Origin: Clostridia bacterium
GTDB taxonomy: Bacteria > Bacillota > Clostridia > Monoglobales > Monoglobaceae
DNA length: 5,781 bases
Direction: 5' to 3'
Assembly: GCA_900769795.1 (NCBI GenBank)
Contig: CAAGHZ010000043.1
Span: 1-5,781 of the forward strand
Numbering within the stretch: the first letter of the stretch is position 1; each line of letters begins with the position of its first letter. The notes beneath the pieces were generated by a model. That model saw nothing but the letters and a program-made list of their open reading frames with translations, was not told the DNA's origin and ran no database searches. Both the position numbers and the translations under genes were made by a program. Below, piece by piece: positions 1 to 4,869 of this stretch.

Positions 1-1110
1 CTTTGTGAGAGAATTGGTATTGAGGGTTCAAAACTTAACCATACTCCAAATGGTGGAGATAAAGTTGTTATCGAAAAGGACATGAAGGACCATACAGATG
101 CTATCGCTATGGTGCTTGCGGCTCTTACCGATGCAGACCACGGCGTTATTGCGTCAATGGATGAGATTTCTGCGGTTGGACACAGAGTTGTTCACGGAGG
201 AGAACTCTTCAGTAAGTCTGTTATTATAAACGACGAGGTTAAGGATGCAATGAAAGAATGTATTCCTCTTGCGCCTCTCCACAACCCTGCAAACCTTATC
301 GGTATCGAGGCTTGCGAGGCGGCAATGCCGGGTGTTCCTCAGGTTGGCGTGTTTGATACTGCATTCCATCAGACAATGCCAAAGGAAGCATATATGTATG
401 CTCTCCCTTATGAACTTTATACAGAGAATAAAATCAGACGCTATGGCTTCCATGGTACATCACATAAGTATGTATCAGAGCGTGCGGCGCAGATTCTTGG
501 CAAGGATATCAAGGACTTAAAGATTATCACCTGTCACCTTGGCAACGGCTCAAGTATTACAGCTGTTGATGGAGGCAAGTCTGTTGCAACTTCAATGGGA
601 TTGACTCCCCTTGCAGGTACTGTTATGGGTACAAGATGCGGAAGCATCGACCCTGCTATTGTTAAGTTTATTGCAGACTCTAAGGGTCTTGACCTTAAGG
701 GCGTTGATTCACTTCTTAACAAGCAGTCAGGCGTGTTTGGCGTATCAGGTGTAAGCAGTGACTTCCGTGATCTCGATGCTGCTGCAAAAGAAGGTAATGA
801 CCGTGCTCAACTTGCTCTTGATATGTTTGTTTACAGTGTTCGTAAGTATATCGGCTCATACACAGTTCAGATGGGTGGCGTTGATGCAATTGTATTTACT
901 GCCGGTGTTGGCGAGAACGATGGCAAAATGCGTGAGGCTATCACACGTGATCTCGAGTTTATGGGAGTTTGCGTTGATACAGAGAAGAACGCAGGCGTTC
1001 GCGGAGATGAGGAAATCGTAAGCACTCCTGACAGTAAGGTTAAAGTTCTTGTTGTTCCGACTAACGAAGAACTTATGATTGCAAGAGACACTGCAGAACT
1101 TCTTAAATAA
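1..1110 (+). CDS. ackA: Acetate kinase, 5'-truncated by the window edge
   Basis: Acetate kinase interconverts acetyl phosphate + ADP and acetate + ATP in the cytoplasm. It is the ATP-yielding last step of the Pta-AckA fermentation route. The frame is open from base 1, where the reading begins L-C-E-R-I-G-I, so the gene starts outside the window. Aligned from memory to the Methanosarcina thermophila enzyme, about 29 N-terminal residues are missing, including the first phosphate-binding loop; the full length would be about 398 aa, normal for the family. Visible signatures, numbered from the first codon here, are HRVVHGG (61-67, Arg62 = Arg91 of the archaeal enzyme), VFDTAFHQTMP (Asp119 = Asp148), YGFHGTSH (His151 = His180), HLGNGSS (from 179), MGTRCGSIDP (Arg212 = Arg241), FTAGVGEN, and PTNEEL (Glu356, about Glu384). 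All visible catalytic residues are intact. An internal ATG at position 82 is not the true start, because family sequence continues upstream of it. A pta gene may lie upstream but cannot be seen. Confidence 0.97.
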   Translation, partial: LCERIGIEGSKLNHTPNGGDKVVIEKDMKDHTDAIAMVLAALTDADHGVIASMDEISAVGHRVVHGGELFSKSVIINDEVKDAMKECIPLAPLHNPANLIGIEACEAAMPGVPQVGVFDTAFHQTMPKEAYMYALPYELYTENKIRRYGFHGTSHKYVSERAAQILGKDIKDLKIITCHLGNGSSITAVDGGKSVATSMGLTPLAGTVMGTRCGSIDPAIVKFIADSKGLDLKGVDSLLNKQSGVFGVSGVSSDFRDLDAAAKEGNDRAQLALDMFVYSVRKYIGSYTVQMGGVDAIVFTAGVGENDGKMREAITRDLEFMGVCVDTEKNAGVRGDEEIVSTPDSKVKVLVVPTNEELMIARDTAELLK

Positions 1111-1138
1111 TTGACTGATTTATGCCGCAGATAATGAT
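1111..1138 (+). promoter_or_regulatory. Possible sigma-A-type promoter for sigH
   Basis: TTGACT (1111-1116), a 16-bp spacer and AATGAT (1133-1138) give a 5/6 match to the -35 and a 4/6 match to the -10 consensus. It starts immediately after the ackA stop and overlaps the left arm of the hairpin, so a transcript from here would begin inside that stem. The match is modest and no better one was seen in the gap. sigH might instead depend on read-through from ackA. Confidence 0.3.
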
Positions 1139-1186
1139 GCCCGATTTTATACCATTTGGTGCGTTGTTATTCTGCGGTATTTCTTT
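1122..1186 (+). terminator. Long imperfect stem-loop between ackA and sigH (possible weak terminator)
   Basis: Bases 1122-1131 pair with 1171-1180 (10 bp, one G-U). After a single bulged T at 1170, bases 1132-1140 pair with 1161-1169 (9 bp, three G-U), leaving a 20-nt loop. A broken T-rich run, TTTCTTT (1180-1186), follows. Position just after the ackA stop fits an intrinsic terminator. The interrupted T-tract and G-U pairs suggest inefficient termination, so partial read-through into sigH is plausible. It could instead be a structured leader element of sigH. Confidence 0.5.
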
Positions 1187-1203
1187 AAAAGGAGGGTTTA
1201 TAT

Positions 1204-1824
1204 ATGAAGGACCCAAATTTCGAATATGAGAATTTATCCGACGAAGAACTTGTAGAGTTATCCGCAAGCGGAGACAGACGTGCGACAGAGTTTATTCTTG
1301 CCAAATATAAAAACCTTGTAAAGAGTAGGGCAAAGGCATATTTTTTAGCCGGTGCTGACAGGGATGATATAGTCCAGGAAGGAATGATAGGTCTCTTTAA
1401 GGCTATCCGCGATTTTGATGTGACAAAGCAGGCAACGTTCAGAGGTTTTGCAGAACTTTGTATAAAGAGACAGATTATAACCGCAGTAAAGTCGTCAACA
1501 AGACAAAAACATATGCCTCTTAATTCTTATGTGTCTCTCAGTGAACCGCTCTATGATGAGAGCTCAGAGCGCGCTCTTGTGGAAATGATTGCACAACGAG
1601 ATGTGGTAGACCCGGAAGAGGTGTTTTTAAGACGTGAAAAGGCAGAGCATATTGGTGCAGAGATAAACAGTAGATTGAGTAATCTTGAAAAGACAGTTTT
1701 ATCTCTTTATATGAACGGGATGAACTATCAGGAAATAGCGGTTGAACTTGGCAGAACGCCAAAATCTATTGATAACGCTCTTCAGCGAATAAAAAGAAAA
1801 CTTGACACAGTAGAAGAAAATTAA
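1204..1824 (+). CDS. sigH: RNA polymerase sporulation/transition-phase sigma factor SigH
   Basis: The 206-aa product belongs to the sigma-70 family and reads as SigH (Spo0H, sigma-30). In Bacillus and Clostridia this factor directs RNA polymerase to early stationary-phase and sporulation genes. Recognition rests on long near-identical stretches to B. subtilis SigH: AYFLAGADRDDIVQEGMIGL (45-64, region 2.2), the promoter -10-binding part AELCIKRQIITAVKSSTRQK (83-102), HMPLNSYVSL (103-112), and the C-terminal region 4.2 helix-turn-helix with YQEIAVELGR (175-184) and SIDNALQRIKRKL (188-200). Length is close to the roughly 218 aa of the Bacillus protein, with a shorter C-terminus. The start is fixed by a strong RBS, GGAGGG at 1191-1196, seven bases before the ATG. 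ackA lies upstream on the same strand and the next gene is convergent, so sigH is either monocistronic or the last gene of an ackA read-through transcript. No anti-sigma partner is seen. Confidence 0.96.
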   Translation: MKDPNFEYENLSDEELVELSASGDRRATEFILAKYKNLVKSRAKAYFLAGADRDDIVQEGMIGLFKAIRDFDVTKQATFRGFAELCIKRQIITAVKSSTRQKHMPLNSYVSLSEPLYDESSERALVEMIAQRDVVDPEEVFLRREKAEHIGAEINSRLSNLEKTVLSLYMNGMNYQEIAVELGRTPKSIDNALQRIKRKLDTVEEN

Positions 1825-1858
1825 AAAGCGGCAGCCATAGCTGCCGCTTTTATGTTTT
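1824..1858. terminator. Bidirectional intrinsic terminator between convergent genes
   Basis: A perfect 12-bp GC-rich stem (1824-1835 with 1840-1851) closes a CATA loop. On the plus strand the stem ends in TTTT and continues ATGTTTT. On the minus strand it ends in TTTTT followed by AATTTTC. It therefore fits as a terminator for both sigH (+) and the small convergent gene (-). The stem begins at the last base of the sigH stop codon and fills almost the whole 35-nt gap. Confidence 0.93.
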
Positions 1859-1859
1859 A

Positions 1860-2192
1860 TCAACCCATTTCAAGTGCCTGGTCAAGCCAGAAGATGCCCA
1901 GATCAAAAGCTTTATAAAGACCATCACGTTCTGCCTGACGAAGAAGTTGAGACTTTGGACCCTCGTTAGTCTTGAGTTCAATAATAACTCTCTTTGCAAT
2001 CTGCAAATCTTCGAGAGCCTCGCAATCTTCAAGCCTGAATATTACAACATATTTATCCTCGGGGTTTCCATACATAATCTCGTTGCCGCAACGAAGAAGC
2101 GGTTTTCCGTTATATGTCAGAAGCTGAGGTTCTTTATTCTCTGCAGCCTTCTTTGCTGCCTTTGGTGCAGTTTCTTTATTTGTTTCAGCCAT
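1860..2192 (-). CDS. Small hypothetical protein (110 aa), Lys/Ala-rich N-terminus
   Basis: I do not recognise a named family or function. The 110-aa product has two parts. Residues 1-22 are rich in Lys, Ala, Glu and Thr (KAAKKAAENK at 11-20) and are probably disordered. Residues about 23-110 look like a compact cytoplasmic alpha/beta domain: PLLRCGNEIMYG (31-42), a hydrophobic strand KYVVIFRL (47-54), an acidic helix EDCEALEDLQIAKRV (55-69), a strand IIELKT (70-75), and a C-terminal helix with GLYKAFDLGIFWLDQAL (91-107). There is no signal peptide, membrane segment or metal-binding motif. The start is set by GGAAAGG (2202-2208, minus strand) nine bases upstream of the ATG. An in-frame ATG at 2252 lies at the predicted transcription start and is unlikely to be used. 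Its own promoter, 5' hairpin and terminator indicate a genuine independent gene. Confidence 0.85.
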   Translation of the reverse strand: MAETNKETAPKAAKKAAENKEPQLLTYNGKPLLRCGNEIMYGNPEDKYVVIFRLEDCEALEDLQIAKRVIIELKTNEGPKSQLLRQAERDGLYKAFDLGIFWLDQALEMG

Positions 2193-2224
2193 AAAAACAT
2201 ACCTTTCCTGCTCAGTAATTGTTT

Positions 2225-2253
2225 TATGCTTGTATGAGCGATACATAAGCATA
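2225..2253 (-). promoter_or_regulatory. Predicted 5'-terminal mRNA hairpin of the small hypothetical gene
   Basis: On the minus strand TATGCTT plus GTAT pairs with ATAC plus AAGCATA around a 5-nt loop. This is 11 bp, interrupted by one 2-nt bulge (2245-2246). It begins within a base or two of the transcription start expected from the promoter at 2259-2287. No T-run follows, so it is not a terminator. By analogy with known 5'-end stem-loops that shield mRNA from decay, it could be a stability element; that role is inference. Confidence 0.45.
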
Positions 2254-2258
2254 ATGAT

Positions 2259-2287
2259 ATAATACCAAAAAATTCAGATAATTGCAA
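2259..2287 (-). promoter_or_regulatory. Sigma-A-type promoter of the small hypothetical gene
   Basis: On the minus strand the -35 is TTGCAA (2282-2287), the spacer is 17 bp and the -10 is TATTAT (2259-2264). Transcription would start near 2252, giving a leader of about 60 nt. The -35 lies inside the terminator-like stem that follows the upstream gene. Confidence 0.65.
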
Positions 2288-2304
2288 GTGTAATTTACAA
2301 TTAT
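2267..2304 (-). terminator. Weak AT-rich terminator hairpin after the apgM-like gene
   Basis: On the minus strand a 10-bp stem (2295-2304 with 2278-2287, one G-U) encloses a 7-nt loop. It is followed after five bases by a run of six T (2267-2272). The stem includes the apgM-like stop codon (2301-2303). Low GC content and the spaced T-run suggest incomplete termination, so some read-through into the small gene is likely. Confidence 0.45.
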
Positions 2305-3503
2305 TTGTCAAAGAGTTTATTAATAAGGGTATAGCCGTGCTCTTCGTATATGCCTGTCTTTTCTGCGTTTGCCTCTGTGTAGGAGACAACTTTTGAGTCA
2401 ATCTCGTTATTGCTCTTGTAGAGTATGTATGGCACAGGTGCGGATGTATGTGTCATAATCTCGAGCGGTGTTGGGTGGTCAGGCATAACCAGAATGTTAT
2501 AATCGTCACCCGAATTTTTAAGATGCTCTAAGATTGGAGCAACAATCTTTTCGTCAATAAGTTCTATTGCTTTAACCTTATTATCGATTTCGTGTCTGTG
2601 GCCTGCCTCGTCTGCGGCTTCAAGATGAACGTAGATGAAGTCAGAGCCTTCTTTAAGAGCAGAAATTGCGGCCTCTGCCTTGCCCTTGAAGTTTGTATGG
2701 ACAGTACCTGTCGCACCCTCGATTTCGACAACATTGAGACCTGCACAGTTTCCAATGCCTTTAATCAGGTCAACGGCAGAGATGACTGTGCCGGTTATAC
2801 CGAATTTGTTATCGTATGTATCAAGATTAGGTTTTGTGCCGTTACCCCAGATCCAAACAGAATTTGCAGGGTGAAGGCCTCTTTTTATTCTGTCAAGGTT
2901 TACAGGGTGGTCTTTAAGAATATCATAACTCTTTTTCATTAGGTTGAGCAAAACATCGTCTTTTGGCAGATATTCTCCAACAACTCTACCTGAAATATCG
3001 TGAGGAGGAGTAAGAGAAAAATCATTCTCTTTGTTGTGCCATACAAGAAGATGACGATAGCTTGTGCCACCAAAGAACTCATACTCATTGCACTTGAGTT
3101 CTTTATTCACTGCATCAATAAGTATATGAGCCTCCTCGGTTGTAATCTCATCAGAACTATAATCAACCATTGTCTTGTCTGCGTAATTTTCTTCGTCTGA
3201 AAGTGTAACAACATTTGCGCGGAATGTTGTATCAGAAAGTACAAGAGGGACGCCGATGGATGCGGCCTCAAGTGGAGAACGGCCTGAATAATATATCTCA
3301 GGGTCGTATCCAAATACTGCGAGATTTGCAACGTCGCTTCCGGGTGGATAGCCCTCGGGGACAGTTGTGACCATACCAACTTCGCCAAGTGATGCGAGAC
3401 GATCTATGTTTGGTTTAACTGCGGTTTCGAGCGGTGTTTTGCCACCAAGTTCGGGTACGGGAGTATCTGCTGCGCCGTCAACTAATATAACAATATATTT
3501 CAT
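2301..3503 (-). CDS. apgM: Cofactor-independent phosphoglycerate mutase-like protein (archaeal ApgM type / proposed homoserine kinase)
   Basis: The 400-aa product belongs to the alkaline phosphatase superfamily, in the archaeal-type phosphoglycerate mutase branch (3-PG to 2-PG in glycolysis). Bacterial members of a close subgroup are proposed to be homoserine kinases, so the substrate is uncertain. All expected metal and catalytic residues are present: Asp9 in VDGAAD, nucleophile Ser56 in PPGSDVAN, Asp298 and His302 in EAADEAGH, Asp342-His343 in PDHPTP, and His352 in HTSAPVP. ANSVWIWGNGTKP (213-225) is also conserved-looking. Length is typical. I chose the ATG at 3503, which gives the family-like start MKYIVILVDG; AAGGA lies 11 nt upstream. 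The in-frame ATG at 3515 overlaps that RBS. It is transcribed divergently from a CdaR/PucR-like regulator. No neighbouring glycolytic or threonine gene is visible to settle the substrate. Confidence 0.9.
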   Translation of the reverse strand: MKYIVILVDGAADTPVPELGGKTPLETAVKPNIDRLASLGEVGMVTTVPEGYPPGSDVANLAVFGYDPEIYYSGRSPLEAASIGVPLVLSDTTFRANVVTLSDEENYADKTMVDYSSDEITTEEAHILIDAVNKELKCNEYEFFGGTSYRHLLVWHNKENDFSLTPPHDISGRVVGEYLPKDDVLLNLMKKSYDILKDHPVNLDRIKRGLHPANSVWIWGNGTKPNLDTYDNKFGITGTVISAVDLIKGIGNCAGLNVVEIEGATGTVHTNFKGKAEAAISALKEGSDFIYVHLEAADEAGHRHEIDNKVKAIELIDEKIVAPILEHLKNSGDDYNILVMPDHPTPLEIMTHTSAPVPYILYKSNNEIDSKVVSYTEANAEKTGIYEEHGYTLINKLFDK

Positions 3504-3542
3504 TAAATTACACATCCTTTAAATTTTAACATATATAGTATA

Positions 3543-3572
3543 ATTATACACCTAACAGTAGATTGGTGTCAA
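3543..3572 (-). promoter_or_regulatory. Consensus sigma-A promoter of the apgM-like gene
   Basis: On the minus strand TTGACA (3567-3572), an 18-bp spacer and TATAAT (3543-3548) are perfect matches to both hexamers. The start would be near 3536, giving a short leader of about 33 nt. The -10 lies inside a perfect 12-bp palindrome, GTATAATTATAC (3538-3549). This could be an operator or a side effect of the AT-rich -10. Confidence 0.85.
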
Positions 3573-3601
3573 GGACAATACAATGTGACTTTTTTATTAA
3601 T

Positions 3602-3632
3602 TTTCAACAAAATTGTTGCTTTTTTGTTGAAA
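3602..3632. repeat. 11-bp perfect inverted repeat, candidate operator
   Basis: TTTCAACAAAA (3602-3612) and TTTTGTTGAAA (3622-3632) are perfect inverted copies separated by 9 bp. The spacer contains a third TTGTTG (3613-3618), which also pairs locally with CAACAA (3605-3610) ahead of a T-run. The repeat lies about 30 bp upstream of the apgM-like -35 and overlaps the proposed -35 of the regulator. It is therefore placed to be a binding site for a dimeric regulator, perhaps the adjacent one. Binding is inference. Confidence 0.5.
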
Positions 3633-3644
3633 CTAAGATATACT
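3616..3644 (+). promoter_or_regulatory. Probable promoter of the CdaR/PucR-like regulator
   Basis: TTGCTT (3616-3621), a 17-bp spacer and TATACT (3639-3644, 5/6) form the best plus-strand candidate. An overlapping alternative is TTGTTG (3624-3629), 16 bp, TATAAA (3646-3651). Either lies within or beside the inverted repeat at 3602-3632, so binding there would probably block transcription of the regulator. Confidence 0.4.
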
Positions 3645-3688
3645 ATATAAATAAGTTGTTTTTTGTTATACTCTATGGAGGTGGATAT

Positions 3689-4774
3689 ATGCAAAACAGA
3701 TTATTTCAGAACACTCTGGCACAAATAAAAAAGGATGTAAAACGTGTTGTTGGTGTTATCGATGATACAGAAGCAGTAATCGCATGTAGTGATGAAATGT
3801 GGATAGGTAAGACTATTGACAATATCTTTACTGTCTTTGATGCGTCGGGGGAGATCAGATGCATAGGCGATTTTAGTTATAAAAAAATCGAGACCTTTAA
3901 CAAGATGGAATACCTCGTTTTTTGTGAAGGTGATGATGAAGTATCAAGAGATGTTTGTGCGCTTCTTGGCGTTCATTTTCTCACACTTAAACAGTATTAC
4001 GACGAGAAGTATGACCGTAACAGTTTCGTTAAAAATATTATTGTTGATAATATATTACCAAGTGATGTTTTGTTCAGAACACGCGAACTTCATCTTGCCA
4101 TAGACGTTAAACGTGCAGTATATCTTGTTAGGATTTCCAAGACTATTGAAAATTCTGCTATAGATATTTTAAGGGGGCTCTTCCCTGATCGAAAAAAAGA
4201 TTTTGTTATCAGAATTGACGATTATGACATCGTTGTTATCAAAGAGTTCCAGGAAGACATAGAAAAAGAACAGGCTTTTCAGATTGCCCAGGATATTCAC
4301 GATACTTTGAGCGCAGAAGAAATGATAAATGTGTCTGTTGGTATGTCAACTATTGTTGATTCAATAAGTGAACTCGGACAAGCGTATCGTGAGTCGAGGA
4401 TTGCTCTTGAGGTTGGAAAGGTATTTGATACCGAAAAGAATATTATAAGCTATGATAATCTCGGTATCGGCAGACTTATATATCAGCTGCCCACTACACT
4501 TTGCGAACTTTTTCTTAACGAAGTATTCAAGAAAGAGTCGATAGATGTTTTGGACAGTGAGACTATATATACAATTCAGAAGTTTTTTGAAAACAACCTT
4601 AACGTTTCAGAAACCTCCAGAAAACTTTTTGTTCACAGAAACACGCTTGTATACAGACTTGATAAGATAAAGAAACTTACAGGGCTTGATCTTAGAGAGT
4701 TTGATGATGCGATTATCTTTAAGGTTGCTATGATGGTAAACAAATACCTTACATCAGAGCCAACCAGAATTTAG
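3689..4774 (+). CDS. CdaR/PucR-family transcriptional regulator (GGDEF-like plus C-terminal HTH)
   Basis: The 361-aa soluble protein has the layout of CdaR/PucR-type regulators. The N-terminal region (about 1-125) includes VGVIDDTEAVIACSDEMWIG (21-40), which loosely resembles the sugar-diacid recognition domain of CdaR; the ligand is unknown. The middle (about 140-265) matches the degenerate GGDEF-like domain of this family, with AVYLVRI (143-149) and INVSVGMS (213-220) followed by LGQAYRESRIALEVG (229-243). It lacks a GGDEF active-site motif, so no cyclic-di-GMP synthesis is expected. The C-terminus (about 296-352) is the PucR-type helix-turn-helix, FFENNLNVSETSRKLFVHRN (299-318) then TLVYRLDKIKKLTGLDL (319-335). 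The start is fixed by GGAGGTG (3677-3683) five bases upstream; the frame is open back to an ATG at 3563, but that ATG lies upstream of the probable promoter. It is divergent from the apgM-like gene and upstream of ftsEX. Its target is not shown. Confidence 0.88.
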   Translation: MQNRLFQNTLAQIKKDVKRVVGVIDDTEAVIACSDEMWIGKTIDNIFTVFDASGEIRCIGDFSYKKIETFNKMEYLVFCEGDDEVSRDVCALLGVHFLTLKQYYDEKYDRNSFVKNIIVDNILPSDVLFRTRELHLAIDVKRAVYLVRISKTIENSAIDILRGLFPDRKKDFVIRIDDYDIVVIKEFQEDIEKEQAFQIAQDIHDTLSAEEMINVSVGMSTIVDSISELGQAYRESRIALEVGKVFDTEKNIISYDNLGIGRLIYQLPTTLCELFLNEVFKKESIDVLDSETIYTIQKFFENNLNVSETSRKLFVHRNTLVYRLDKIKKLTGLDLREFDDAIIFKVAMMVNKYLTSEPTRI

Positions 4775-4792
4775 GCTTATATATGAATACGT

Positions 4793-4840
4793 CGGAGCTT
4801 GGGGGCTTTATGATTATAAAGATGCTCCCGGCTCCGTTTT
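4793..4840 (+). terminator. Strong stem-loop between the regulator and ftsE (terminator or attenuator)
   Basis: Three stacked helices are visible: 4793-4798 with 4831-4836 (6 bp, GC-rich), 4801-4806 with 4824-4829 (6 bp, one G-U), and 4807-4811 with 4816-4820 (5 bp) closing a GATT loop. Small internal bulges lie at 4799-4800/4830 and 4821-4823. The stem is followed directly by TTTT (4837-4840) and then GTGTG. The form fits an intrinsic terminator with a short T-tract. No convincing promoter was found between it and ftsE, 29 nt further on, so read-through probably supplies ftsEX. Confidence 0.7.
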
Positions 4841-4869
4841 GTGTGTTAAAACAATGTAGAGGTGCAAGG

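Noticed and set aside
154..1091. Open frames on the opposite strand and other frames within ackA
   Set aside because: They are shadows of the conserved acetate kinase frame, with no RBS or recognisable protein.
82..1110. ATG at 82 as the ackA start
   Set aside because: Acetate kinase sequence (CERIGI and onward) is in frame upstream to base 1, so the gene is cut by the window edge.
2193..2252. Longer start at 2252 for the small minus-strand gene
   Set aside because: This ATG falls at the predicted transcription start and within the 5' hairpin, while GGAAAGG is well placed for the ATG at 2192.
2307..2312. TTGACA on the minus strand as a -35 for the small gene
   Set aside because: No -10-like hexamer lies 16-18 bp downstream; the TTGCAA-17-TATTAT pair is better.
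2304..2313. TTTGTCAAAG resembling a Spo0A box
   Set aside because: It lies inside the 3' end of the apgM-like coding region (codons for LFDK), it is a short motif, and it is not near a suitable promoter position.
2564..3388. Several 60-120 codon frames overlapping the apgM-like gene
   Set aside because: Composition reflects the overlapping real gene; there are no supporting start signals.
3504..3515. ATG at 3515 as the apgM-like start
   Set aside because: It directly abuts the AAAGG of the RBS with no spacing, and MKYIVILVDG at 3503 fits the family start.
3563..3688. N-terminal extension of the regulator from ATG 3563
   Set aside because: It covers the -35 of the divergent promoter and the inverted repeat, and encodes an unconvincing Phe/Cys-rich stretch. 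A strong RBS precedes the ATG at 3689.
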